64,000 bases of DNA from NCBI GenBank assembly GCA_963797835.1, contig CAWCRN010000027.1:310001-374000 (forward strand), given 5' to 3'. Shown piece by piece: positions 1-9,914 of this stretch. The DNA comes from JBDTSW01 sp963797835. GTDB taxonomy: Bacteria > Actinomycetota > Thermoleophilia > Solirubrobacterales > 70-9. The position numbers were made by a program, and so were the translations under genes. The notes beneath the pieces were generated by a model. That model had not been told where the DNA came from. It worked only from the letters and a program-made list of their open reading frames with translations, and ran no database searches. The first letter of the stretch is position 1, and every line of letters begins with the position of its first letter.

Positions 1-2
1 TC

Positions 3-80
3 TCCGAGAATCAGACGCTCACGATCGACTCGCCCTACTTCGAGACGAACGACGGCGGCGAATGGACGAAGATCGGCTGA
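3..80 (+). CDS. 3' end of an unidentified protein gene (partial)
   Basis: An open frame enters from the left edge and ends in TGA at 78-80. Its last 25 residues are hydrophilic and end in GGEWTKIG. The frame is supported by balanced composition and by the lack of any competing gene, but there is too little sequence to name a family. It converges on the tRNA gene transcribed from the other strand. Confidence 0.5.
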   Translation, partial: SENQTLTIDSPYFETNDGGEWTKIG

Positions 81-156
81 TGGAGGGCACGCCGGTTGGA
101 GCCGCGTTGCCCCATCCGTTGCCCCATCGGCCGCTCTGGCGGCGACGGCGCAACAG

Positions 157-180
157 AAAACCCGCCGTAGCGGGGTTTCT
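157..180 (-). terminator. Rho-independent terminator of the tRNA-Met transcript
   Basis: Reading the minus strand, an imperfect hairpin (AAACCCCGC / GCGGGTTT, one mismatch) lies 4 bases beyond the tRNA 3' end and is followed by TTTTCTGTT. Position and T-tract fit an intrinsic terminator. Confidence 0.6.
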
Positions 181-183
181 AGA

Positions 184-256
184 TGGGCCGGGGTGGAGTC
201 GAACCACCGTCCAACGGATTATGAGTCCGCTGCTCTACCAACTGAGCTACCGGCCC
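184..256 (-). tRNA. tRNA-Met (CAT anticodon)
   Basis: A 73-nt cloverleaf on the minus strand starts GGGCCGG at 256 and ends CCGGCCCA at 184. It has a perfect 7-bp acceptor stem, the D-arm AGCTCAGTTGGTAGAGC, an anticodon loop reading CTCATAA, and the T-arm GGTTCGACTCC. CCA is not encoded. The anticodon CAT can mean elongator Met, initiator Met or lysidine-modified Ile. The GGGCCGGTAGC start and lack of initiator features favour elongator Met. A terminator follows directly. Confidence 0.9.
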
Positions 257-340
257 TGCGGCTGATTATGCGTCGCCGGTCGGACCGGGCGATTGGCGAC
301 TTTCAGTCGCATACCGACCGGTAGTCGCCAAACGCGCTCC

Positions 341-390
341 ACCACGACGCCGAGGGGGGCGGCCGAGGCCGCCCCTTCGAACGTCGTGGT
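341..390 (-). terminator. Strong hairpin after the GlsB operon, probable terminator
   Basis: A perfect 9-bp outer stem (ACCACGACG 341-349 with CGTCGTGGT 382-390) encloses a second GC-rich stem (GGGGCGGC / GCCGCCCC). It lies just past the stop codon (402-404) of the small minus-strand gene. No T-run is visible, so it may act as a terminator or as a 3' stability element. Confidence 0.5.
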
Positions 391-401
391 CTTGGTTGAC
401 C

Positions 402-585
402 TCAGCGCGTCTGCTCAGGCCCGTTGTACTCGAGCCGGTACGGCTTGAGCCGCTTGCTCGTCGCGCCCTTCGCGTCGCCCAGCGGGTCCTGCTTGCGGGC
501 GAAGTGCCAGGTCGCGTGGGCCGCGCCGTCGGACAGCCCCCGAGGCGGTGACGACCGCCGGCATGTCCTCGATGCGCTCGATCAC
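402..585 (-). CDS. Small unknown protein coupled to GlsB gene (frameshifted)
   Basis: GTG at 585 overlaps the TGA of the upstream GlsB gene (GTGA). Translation begins VIERIEDMPAVV. The frame then shifts by one base in the C-run near 535-540 and continues as a hydrophilic tail with residues W, H, F and K typical of real coding sequence, ending EYNGPEQTR at 402. If the extra base is an error, the product is about 60 aa. The first residues recall SpoIIAA-like STAS proteins, but the rest does not, so no function is assigned. The overlap implies co-translation with the stress protein. Confidence 0.45.
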
Positions 586-920
586 TGCGTTCGCCGCTCG
601 CGGCGCTCGCGCTCGCCTTGGGGCCGAGCCGGCGCGGCGGGTGCCGCGGGTGCGGCCGGTGCGCCGCCGCCACGCCTTGATTCGAACCAGCGGTAGAGGA
701 GGAGCAGGATCACCACGCCGATCACCGCTCCGATCAGCCCTCCGAGGTCGAACGCCTCGTTGTCGCCGATGCCCAGGAGCTCGGTGAAGACGAGAAAGCC
801 GACCGCCGCTCCGGCGAGCCCCAGGAGGATCGTGACGAAGAAGCCGCCGGGATCCTTGCCGGGCACAAGCAGCTTGCCGATAAATCCGGCCAGAAGGCCG
901 AGGATGAGAGCTCCAATCAC
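582..920 (-). CDS. GlsB/YeaQ/YmgE-family stress-response membrane protein
   Basis: 112 aa. The first 80 residues are three glycine-rich hydrophobic helices (LILGLLAGFIGKLLVPG, FFVTILLGLAGAAVGF, LIGAVIGVVILLLLYRWF), the standard GlsB/transglycosylase-associated fold. A proline/alanine repeat and a charged tail that are not part of the family core follow. GTG 920 is chosen because AAAGGGG lies 6 bases upstream. Homologues are small inner-membrane proteins induced by general stress, with unknown biochemical role. A SigB-like promoter sits 34 bp upstream of the start, which fits that regulation. Confidence 0.8.
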   Translation of the reverse strand: MIGALILGLLAGFIGKLLVPGKDPGGFFVTILLGLAGAAVGFLVFTELLGIGDNEAFDLGGLIGAVIGVVILLLLYRWFESRRGGGAPAAPAAPAAPARPQGERERRERRTQ

Positions 921-953
921 TGTGGTCCCCTTTCGCTCGAGGTGAGGTTGGAC

Positions 954-977
954 CTACCCGGCGGCGGCGGGCTCAAC
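954..977 (-). promoter_or_regulatory. SigB/SigF-type promoter for the GlsB gene
   Basis: Minus strand reads GTTGAG (977-972), 12 bases, then GGGTAG (959-954). This matches the general-stress pattern GTTTAA-N12-15-GGGTAA/T in the core GTT and GGGTA bases. Predicted transcription would begin near 947, leaving a 27-nt leader with a good ribosome site before GTG 920. Confidence 0.55.
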
Positions 978-1025
978 CGGCCACATACCCTGCCGCGGGA
1001 TGGGTATCCCCGACCTGAGCCGCAC

Positions 1026-1917
1026 GTGGCAGCAATCGAGATAGCAGGAGTCAGCAAGCGATTCGGCCCCGTGCGGGCCGTCAGCGACCTCTCGTTCAAC
1101 GTCGAGGCGGGCCGCGTGACCGGTTTCCTCGGCCCGAACGGAGCCGGCAAGAGCACGACGCTGAGGGTGCTGCTCGGCCTGATCCACCCCAGCGCCGGCT
1201 CCGCCACCTTCGACGGCCTGCGCTACGAGGAGCTGCCGGAGCCCAGCGGCCACGTCGGCGCCGTCCTGGAGGACGCCAGCTTCCATCCCGGCCGCACCGG
1301 GCGAAACCACCTGCGCGTCCTGGCCACCGCCGGCGAGCACCCGCTGGGGCGGGTGGACGAGGCTCTGGAGCAGGTCGGCCTGACCGACGCCGCGGACCGC
1401 CGCGTCAAGGGCTACTCGATGGGGATGCGCCAACGCCTCGCCATCGCGGCGGCCCTGCTGGGCGACCCGGAGGTCCTGATCCTCGACGAGCCCGCCAACG
1501 GCCTCGACCTCCCGGCATCCGCTGGATGCGCGACCTGATCCGCAGCCGAGGCGGGCGCGGCCGCGCCGTGCTGGTCTCCAGCCACCTGCTGTCGGAGGTC
1601 GCGCAGAGCGTCGACGACGTGGTGGTGATCGCCAACGGGACGCTGCGCGCGAGCGGCCCGCTGGAGAGCGTGCTGGGCACCGCGGAGGGGCCGACCACCC
1701 GGGTGCGCGCCCTGCGACGGCCGACCGGCTGGAGGCCGCGCTGCGCGAGCGGGGTTTGTCTCGACGCGCGATGAGCCGGACGCGCTGCTCGTGCGTGGCG
1801 CGCCCGAGGCGGTAGGGGCAGGCGGCCGCCGAGCACGGCATCGCCCTTAGCGAGCTGGTCGCCGTCTCGCGCTCGCTGGAGGACGCCTTCTTCGAGCTGA
1901 CGGGTGGTGACGAATGA
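1026..1917 (+). CDS. ABC transporter ATP-binding subunit, ABC-2 exporter (frameshifted)
   Basis: Start GTG 1026 (VAAIEIAGVSKRFG). Walker A GPNGAGKST lies near residues 38-46, the signature is YSMGMRQRLAIAAALL, and Walker B is VLILDEPANGLD. The frame breaks near 1515 (a base lost in the C-run after NGLD), near 1715 and near 1770. Downstream pieces keep family features, including the H-loop SSHLLSEV and a C-terminal SLEDAFFELTGG ending TGA 1915-1917. The stop overlaps the permease ATG (ATGA). The pair resembles bacitracin/multidrug-type ATPase-permease exporters with unknown substrate. The breaks look like base-call errors. Confidence 0.8.
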
Positions 1918-2657
1918 GGGCCCTGCTCGCGGCGGAGCTGATCAAGCTGCGAACCACCCGCACGTTCGTCGCGCTCGCCGCCGTCGCGGTCGGGACGTCG
2001 CTGTTGATCACGGCCCTGACCAGCCTCCTCACCGAGCCCACCGAGGAGTCGGTGCTGACCGACATCTTCACCTCGGACACCAGCAGCCTCTTCATCCTGA
2101 TCCTCGCGATCGTCGGGATCGCCGGCGAATGGCGGCACCGCACGATCACCAGCTCGCTGCTGGCGGCCCCTGACCGGATCCGCTTCCAGGCGGCGAAGAC
2201 GCTCGCGTTCGCCGCGGCGGGCCTGGTGCTGTCGGTGCTGATCTCGATCGCGGTGGCGATCGTCGCCTACACGATCCTCTCGGCGCGCGACCTGCCGGTC
2301 CCGGAGGCGGGTGAGCTGGCGGCCCAGATCGGCCGGAACGCGATCATCGCGGCACTGCTAGGCGCCTTCGGGGTGGGCATCGGAGCGATCGTGCGCAACC
2401 AGCCCGTGGCGATCGTGGGGGTCCTGGTGTTCTCCTTCGCGCTCGAGCCTGCGCTGCTCGCGCTGGCGCCGGACGTCGCGGCCTACGGACCGTTCGTGGG
2501 TCTCCCGCTGAGCGTCCAAGGGATCCCGGCCGAGGACGTCGGCTTCGGCGACGTCGATCTGCTCGGCCCCTGGCTGGCCGGGCTCGGGATGCTGGCGTGG
2601 ATCGGCGCGACGTTCGCGGTCGGCGCCATCCTTTTGCGGCGGCGCGACCTCACCTGA
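1914..2657 (+). CDS. ABC-2 type transporter permease
   Basis: 247 aa, intact. It begins with the amphipathic MRALLAAELIKLRTTRTF that typifies ABC-2 permeases, followed by six predicted membrane helices (about residues 20-40, 65-80, 98-125, 150-165, 172-195 and 222-240). It overlaps the ATPase gene by 4 bp, so the two form an exporter. The substrate cannot be read from the sequence. The stop lies 16 bp before the sensor kinase start. Confidence 0.85.
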   Translation: MRALLAAELIKLRTTRTFVALAAVAVGTSLLITALTSLLTEPTEESVLTDIFTSDTSSLFILILAIVGIAGEWRHRTITSSLLAAPDRIRFQAAKTLAFAAAGLVLSVLISIAVAIVAYTILSARDLPVPEAGELAAQIGRNAIIAALLGAFGVGIGAIVRNQPVAIVGVLVFSFALEPALLALAPDVAAYGPFVGLPLSVQGIPAEDVGFGDVDLLGPWLAGLGMLAWIGATFAVGAILLRRRDLT

Positions 2658-2673
2658 GCGTACGCTGCGCAAC

Positions 2674-4098
2674 GTGGAATCCGCTGCCCGCCCAACGCGC
2701 GGCCTCATCGCGGGCCTTGCGGCCACCGCGATCGCCGTCGGCCTGACGACGCTGATCCTCTACCCGCTCGGCGAGGTAGCGCCGCCGGTATCGCTGGGCG
2801 TGGTCTACCTGCTTGGCGTGCTCCTCGTCGCCTCGCGCTGGGGCGTCTGGCTGGGGCTGGTGACGGCGTTCGGGAGCGCCGCCGCCTTCAACTTCTTCCA
2901 CATTCCGCCCACCGGAGAGTTCACGATCGCCGAGGGCGAGAACTGGGTGGCGCTGGTCGTCTTCTTCGCTGCGGCGCTGGTGGCGGCCGAGCTGGCACAG
3001 CGGGCGCGCCAGCGCCACGCCGAGGCCGAAGAGCGCCGGCGGGAGGCGGACCTCGCGGCGGAGATGGCCCGGCTGCTCCTGCGTGGAGACGATCTGCGCG
3101 AGGCCCTCCCGGTGGCCTCGCAGCGGCTGGCGGCGGCGTTCGGGCTGCCATCGGCGGCGATCGAGCTGGCGACGGTGGATGCGGACGAGCGCCGGGTCGC
3201 CTTCCCCCTTCGCGACGGCCCGCGGGAGCTCGGCACCCTGCTGGTTCCGGCCGACACCGGGGAGGCGGCCCTGCAGCGCCTGCAGGAGCGCGTCGTCCCG
3301 GCGCTGGAGGCGCTGCTCGGGGCCGCGATCGAGCGCGACGAGCTGCTCGGAAACCGCGTCGAGGCCGCGGCGCTGCGCCGGACCGACGTGCTGAAGACCG
3401 CCCTGCTGCGCGCCGTCTCCCACGACCTGCGCTCGCCGCTGACCGCGATCCGCACGGCGGCGGAGCCACTGAGCAGCGAGTCGGTGGGGCCCGAGGAGCG
3501 CGCTGAGCTCGCCGGGGTCGTGATCGGCGAGTCCGAGCGGCTGTCGCGGCTGATCGACCAGCTTCTCGACCTCTCGCGGCTCGAGGCCGGCGCAGCCGAG
3601 GCCCAGATGGCGGCCTGCGACCTGGCGGAGGTGATCCGCGCCGCCGCTGACGAGCTTCAGGCGCCGGAGGATGCCTTCCGGCTGCAGCTACCCGAGCTCC
3701 CGCTGATCGAGGCCGACGCCGCCCAGCTCCAGCGAGCGTTCGTCAACCTGCTCGAGAACTCGAAGCGATACTCGGGCGAGCACCCCGTACTGGTCCGGGC
3801 CCAGGCGCTGCACGACCGGGTGCTGGTGCGCGTAATCGACCGGGGCCCCGGGATCCCCCAGGCCCAGCGCGAGCGGGTCTTCGAGCCCTTCTACCGGAGC
3901 GGGACCGACACTACGGGCCATCGCGGCTCGGGCCTCGGCCTCGCGATCCTCCGCGGGTTCGTCGAGGTCAACGGAGGGCGGGTCTGGGTCGAGTCGCTGC
4001 CGAACCAGGGGACGACGTTCGTGCTCGAGTTCCCGCTCCCCGGGGCTCGCAAGGAGGGCGCGCCTGCGAGCCCGACGGAGGCCGGCGCCTCCGCGTGA
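2674..4098 (+). CDS. kdpD: KdpD C-terminal half: DUF4118 sensor histidine kinase
   Basis: 474 aa, start GTG 2674. Residues 8-105 form four membrane helices of the KdpD/DUF4118 type. A linker coiled coil (110-140) and a GAF-like segment to about 230 follow. The dimerisation domain carries the phospho-acceptor His250 in VSHDLRSPL. The ATPase domain has the N box NLLENSKRYS, the G1 box DRGPGIP and the G2 box GSGLGLAI. The cytoplasmic nucleotide/USP region that normally precedes this half in KdpD is absent and is encoded separately at 9915-11027. Together with the adjacent response regulator it should sense potassium or turgor and control kdp expression. Confidence 0.88.
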   Translation: MESAARPTRGLIAGLAATAIAVGLTTLILYPLGEVAPPVSLGVVYLLGVLLVASRWGVWLGLVTAFGSAAAFNFFHIPPTGEFTIAEGENWVALVVFFAAALVAAELAQRARQRHAEAEERRREADLAAEMARLLLRGDDLREALPVASQRLAAAFGLPSAAIELATVDADERRVAFPLRDGPRELGTLLVPADTGEAALQRLQERVVPALEALLGAAIERDELLGNRVEAAALRRTDVLKTALLRAVSHDLRSPLTAIRTAAEPLSSESVGPEERAELAGVVIGESERLSRLIDQLLDLSRLEAGAAEAQMAACDLAEVIRAAADELQAPEDAFRLQLPELPLIEADAAQLQRAFVNLLENSKRYSGEHPVLVRAQALHDRVLVRVIDRGPGIPQAQRERVFEPFYRSGTDTTGHRGSGLGLAILRGFVEVNGGRVWVESLPNQGTTFVLEFPLPGARKEGAPASPTEAGASA

Positions 4099-4778
4099 GC
4101 GAGCCACGCCAGCGCATCCTCGTCTGCGACGACGAGACGCAGATCCTGCGCGCGCTCAGGGTGCTGTTGCGGGACGCGGGGTTCGAGGTGCTGCCCGCAT
4201 CGACGGCGTCGGAGGCCCTCGACATCGCGGCGGTGCAGTCTCCCGACGCCGCCATCATCGACCTGGTCCTCCCCGACGGCGATGGCGTCGAGGTCGCTCG
4301 CAAGCTGCGCGAATGGTCGGAGATGCCGATCCTGGTCCTGTCGGCCCTCGGCGAGGAGGAGCAGAAGGTGCGCGCGCTGGAGGCCGGCGCCGACGACTAC
4401 GTGACCAAGCCGTTCGGGCCCCGCGAGCTGATAGCCCGCCTGCACGCCGCCCTGCGGCGGGCGGCGCCCGAGGGCGGCGAGCCGGTGCTCCGGGCGGGGG
4501 CCCTCGAGCTCGACATCGCGGCGCATACGGCGCGCCTCGAGGACGAGGAGGTGCACCTGACGCCGATCGAGTTCAACCTGCTGAAGACGCTGATGTCCAA
4601 CCGGGGACGGCTGATGACGCACGCCGCGCTCCTCATCGGCGTCTGGGGGCCTGCGTACTCGGAGGACGTCGCCACTCTGCGCACCCACATCGCCAACCTC
4701 CGGCGGAAGACCGAGCCGGAGGGCGCATCCCGTCACATCCGCACCGAGGCGGGCGTGGGCTACCGATTCGTCGACTAG
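4095..4778 (+). CDS. kdpE: KdpE-type response regulator
   Basis: 227 aa, OmpR family. The receiver domain has acidic residues DDE near 11-13, phospho-acceptor Asp56 in IIDLVLPD, and the conserved Lys in VTKPF. The C-terminal winged helix (about 128-227) ends with the typical GVGYRFVD. GTG 4095 overlaps the kinase stop (GTGA). It probably activates the downstream kdp genes, but no KdpE site could be identified in the 80-bp gap before the next gene. Confidence 0.9.
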   Translation: MSEPRQRILVCDDETQILRALRVLLRDAGFEVLPASTASEALDIAAVQSPDAAIIDLVLPDGDGVEVARKLREWSEMPILVLSALGEEEQKVRALEAGADDYVTKPFGPRELIARLHAALRRAAPEGGEPVLRAGALELDIAAHTARLEDEEVHLTPIEFNLLKTLMSNRGRLMTHAALLIGVWGPAYSEDVATLRTHIANLRRKTEPEGASRHIRTEAGVGYRFVD

Positions 4779-4858
4779 CGCCGCTTTCTTCACGCGATCT
4801 TGATGTCGTGCGTCAGAAACTTGAGTTCGTCTGGACAACCGCACGCGAAGCTAGTGGT

Positions 4859-5227
4859 ATGGGAATCTTCGCAGCGAGCACGGGCACATTGCACCGGATT
4901 GCCGCCCGAGTACGGCATCTCGCGAGCACCCGATCGCCGGAATCGCTCGCGATCGGGCTCGAGCAGGCCGTCGAGCAAGCCGACCGCCCCGTGCGCGTCA
5001 GCTCCCGCGCGCCCCTGAACCGGCGGGCGATCCGCGAGAACCGCACCGCGCTGCTGGAGCTCGCTAGGGAGCTTCGCGCTCGACGCGACGCGCCGCGCGA
5101 CGGAATCGGTCCTGTCCATACGCTCGTGGCCGACGGCACCAGCCCCCTCTACGGCCGAGCCCCGGTGGGGAGCCTTCGGGCATCGGTCGACCAGGCATGG
5201 CGGGCACTCACGGGAGGCGGCCGGTGA
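4859..5227 (+). CDS. Unknown 122-aa protein leading the kdp operon
   Basis: ATG 4859 begins MGIFAASTGTLHRIAARV. The protein is basic and mostly helical, without membrane segments, signal peptide or a recognisable domain. It is separated by 80 bp from kdpE and overlaps the next small gene by 4 bp (GTGA 5224-5227), so it is the first gene of the kdp structural operon. That position suggests a potassium-related role. Nothing in the sequence proves it. Confidence 0.6.
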   Translation: MGIFAASTGTLHRIAARVRHLASTRSPESLAIGLEQAVEQADRPVRVSSRAPLNRRAIRENRTALLELARELRARRDAPRDGIGPVHTLVADGTSPLYGRAPVGSLRASVDQAWRALTGGGR

Positions 5228-5343
5228 CCACCGCGGTGCTCGAGGGCATCTCCTCCGGGGCCGGCGACGTGCTGGCGATCACGCTGGCGCTCGTCTGTTG
5301 GGTGCTCCTCTGGGCGCTGATCTGGGGACTCAACCGGATATGA
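5224..5343 (+). CDS. 39-aa single-helix membrane peptide in the kdp operon
   Basis: GTG 5224 overlaps the previous stop and TGA 5341-5343 overlaps the next ATG. The central stretch (VLAITLALVCWVLLWALIWG) is one membrane helix rich in Trp and Leu. Tight 4-bp overlaps on both sides, next to kdpF, support it as a real gene. It may be an extra KdpF-like stabilising subunit, which is inference. Confidence 0.6.
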   Translation: MTTAVLEGISSGAGDVLAITLALVCWVLLWALIWGLNRI

Positions 5344-5429
5344 GCGCAGCCGAAGCGGCGATGCTGGCGATCTCGATCGCCCTGTTCGCGTACCTGGTGT
5401 ACGCGCTCCTGCGCGGGGAGGAGCTCTAG
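5340..5429 (+). CDS. kdpF: KdpF-like small subunit of the K+-transporting ATPase
   Basis: 29 aa. A single helix (AMLAISIALFAYLVYALLRG) ends in EEL, matching the KdpF pattern of one helix ending YxLLRPE-like. It starts ATG 5340 overlapping the previous stop and ends immediately before kdpA. KdpF stabilises the KdpABC complex in the membrane. Confidence 0.75.
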   Translation: MSAAEAAMLAISIALFAYLVYALLRGEEL

Positions 5430-7187
5430 TTGACCGGGCAGGGGATCCTGCAACTCGCCTTCTACGTCGTCGTCCTGACGGCGCTCGCCGTGCCGCTGGG
5501 CCACTACATGGCCCGCGTCTACCAGGGCGAGGCGGTGCTGCTCACGCGCATCGTGGGCCCGCTGGAGCGCCTCATCTACCGCCTGCTCGGCCCTCGGGCA
5601 CAGGCGCAGCAGGATTGGAAGTCCTACGCGAAGACCGTCCTCGTCTTCAGTGGGCTCTTCTTCGTCGCGCTGTTCGTGATCCTGCGCACCCAGGGGATCC
5701 AGCCGTTCAACCCCGAGGGGTTCGACTCGGCGCCGTGGGACGTGACCTTCAACACCACATCGTCCTTCGTCACCAACACCAACTGGCAGTACTACGGCGG
5801 CGAGACGACGCTCTCCTACTTCTCGCAGATGACGGGGCTGGCGGTGCAGAACTTCGTCTCGGCGGCGGCCGGGATGGCGGTCCTCGCGGCGGTCATCCGC
5901 GGCTTCGCGAGCCGCGGCAGCAACCAGCTAGGCAACTTCTGGCAGGACCTGACCCGGAGCCTGCTCTACATCCTGGTGCCGCTCTCCATCATCGGCGCCC
6001 TGATCCTCGTCTCCCAGGGCGCGATCCAGACGCTGAGCGGATCCGTCGACGTCGAGACCGTCGCCGGCGGCGGCCAGTCGCTCGCGCTCGGCCCCGGGGC
6101 CTCCCAGATCGCGATCAAGCAGCTGGGAACCAACGGCGGTGGCTTCTTCAACGTCAACTCCTCGTACCCGTTCGAGAACCCGACCGCGTTCTCGAATTTC
6201 GTCGAGATGATCTTCATCCTGCTGATCCCGGCGGCCCTCGTGTTCACCTATGGCCGCATGATCGGCCGCCCCCGCCAGGGCTATGCCCTGTACGCGGCGA
6301 TGGCGGTGATGATGGTCGGCGGCATGTTGGTCAGCTACGCGGCCGAGCAGAACGGCTCGCCCGCGCAGAAGGGGGCCGGCCTCGAGATGGCGGCCGAGGA
6401 CGGCACGACCGGCGGCAACCTCGAGGGCAAGGAGCAGCGCAACGGGATCCTCGCCAGCACCGAGTGGGCGACGGTCACGACCGACGCCTCCAACGGCTCG
6501 GTCAACTCGGCGCTCGACTCCTACACGGGGATCGGGGGCGCCGTGCCGCTCGCGAACATGATGACCGGGGAGGTGATCTTCGGGGGGGTCGGCTCCGGCC
6601 TCTACGGGATGCTCCTGATGGTCATCCTGGCGGTGTTCATCGCCGGGCTGATGGCCGGGCGCACGCCCGAGTACCTGGGCAAGAAGATCGAGGCGCGCGA
6701 GGTGAAGCTGACCCTGATCGGCGTGCTCGCCGTACCGCTCCTGGTGCTCATCTTCACTGCGCTCGCGGTCGCGACGCCCTACGGGGAGCCGTCCGTCTAC
6801 AACCCGAATCCGCAGGGCTTCTCCGAGACGCTCTACGCCTACACCTCCCAGGGCAACAACAACGGCTCCGCGTTCGCGGGCTACACGGGCTTCCTGCAGC
6901 CGAACGCGCCCGGCAACGTCGACTCCTACGGGATCACGTTCGCCAACCTGGCCGGAGGGATCTCGATGATCTTCGCCCGCTTCGTGCCGCTCCTGGCAGC
7001 GCTGGCCGTGGCCGGCCTCCTGGCCGGCAAGAGGATCTCCCCTGAGGGGCCGGGCACCTTCCGCACCGACACCCCGACCTTCGTCGTCCTGTTGATCGGC
7101 GTCGTGATCATCGTCGGCGCCCTCACGTTCTTCCCCGCCCTCCTGCTCGGACCAGTCGTCCAGGGCCTGACCCCCACTCTCTTCTGA
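5430..7187 (+). CDS. kdpA: KdpA, potassium-binding channel-like subunit
   Basis: 585 aa, start TTG 5430 directly after the kdpF stop. It contains the four selectivity-loop regions of KdpA, including TTSSFVTNTNWQYY, GTNGGGFFNVNSSYPFENP, GAVPLANMM and QGNNNGSAFAGY. It has about ten membrane helices and normal family length. It binds and translocates K+ in the high-affinity KdpFABC pump. The stop shares one base with the kdpC start. Confidence 0.96.
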   Translation: MTGQGILQLAFYVVVLTALAVPLGHYMARVYQGEAVLLTRIVGPLERLIYRLLGPRAQAQQDWKSYAKTVLVFSGLFFVALFVILRTQGIQPFNPEGFDSAPWDVTFNTTSSFVTNTNWQYYGGETTLSYFSQMTGLAVQNFVSAAAGMAVLAAVIRGFASRGSNQLGNFWQDLTRSLLYILVPLSIIGALILVSQGAIQTLSGSVDVETVAGGGQSLALGPGASQIAIKQLGTNGGGFFNVNSSYPFENPTAFSNFVEMIFILLIPAALVFTYGRMIGRPRQGYALYAAMAVMMVGGMLVSYAAEQNGSPAQKGAGLEMAAEDGTTGGNLEGKEQRNGILASTEWATVTTDASNGSVNSALDSYTGIGGAVPLANMMTGEVIFGGVGSGLYGMLLMVILAVFIAGLMAGRTPEYLGKKIEAREVKLTLIGVLAVPLLVLIFTALAVATPYGEPSVYNPNPQGFSETLYAYTSQGNNNGSAFAGYTGFLQPNAPGNVDSYGITFANLAGGISMIFARFVPLLAALAVAGLLAGKRISPEGPGTFRTDTPTFVVLLIGVVIIVGALTFFPALLLGPVVQGLTPTLF

Positions 7188-7821
7188 TGCGTCGCGATCT
7201 CACATCCTCAATCGTCGCGGTGATCGTGTTCACCGTCCTGCTCGGGCTCGCCTATCCGCTGGTGATGACGGGCGTCTCGCAGGTGCTCTTCCCGGGTAAG
7301 TCCGACGGCAGCCAGATCGAGCGCGACGGCGTGACCATCGGGTCGGAGCTGATCGGCCAGGAGTTCACGAAGGAAGTGCCCCGGGAGTCCGAGGACGCCG
7401 TGAACAAGACAAAGCTCGTGCCCGACGAGAGCTACTTCCAGAGCCGCCCGTCGGTCACCGGATACAGCGCCGACGTCACGTACTTCAACAACCTCGGCCC
7501 GAACAACGCGGAGCTGTCGGAGTTCTTCTCCGACCAGATCGACGCCTACATCGCGCTCGAGGGTGACTACACGCCCGGCCTCGGCCCCGCGGACCTACCG
7601 GTCGACGCCGTGACCACCTCGGCCTCGGGCGTAGACCCCCACATCTCGGAGGCAAACGCCCTGATCCAGGCGAACCGGATCGCGGAGGTGCGCGGGATCC
7701 CGCTCGAGCGCGTCCAGGAGCTGATCGACGAGAACACCGCCGGGCGGGCGCTCGGGATCCTCGGCGAGCCCGGCGTGAACGTCTTGATGCTGAACCTCGA
7801 CCTCGATGAGGAGGCGCCCCA

Positions 7822-7825
<4 letters not shown>
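7187..7825 (+). CDS. kdpC: KdpC, periplasmic-side subunit of the K+ pump
   Basis: 212 aa. One N-terminal membrane helix (residues 7-29) is followed by an extracytoplasmic domain with FQSRPSVTGY, SNLGPNN-like YFNNLGPNN and the C-terminal GEPGVNVLMLNLDL typical of KdpC. It overlaps kdpB by 4 bp. It is located between kdpA and kdpB, not after kdpB as in the usual kdpABC order. Confidence 0.93.
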
Positions 7826-9876
<2,051 letters not shown>

Positions 9877-9914
9877 CGGAGGCTCGGGCGCCCGTCCGCC
9901 CGTAGGCTGGGCCC

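Noticed and set aside
266..673. A 135-codon minus-strand frame beside the tRNA-Met gene
   Set aside because: Arg/Pro/Ala-rich shadow crossing the terminator hairpin and the real GlsB operon; not supported.
7294..7299. GGGTAA inside kdpC as an internal SigB promoter
   Set aside because: No matching -35 box upstream and located within coding sequence.
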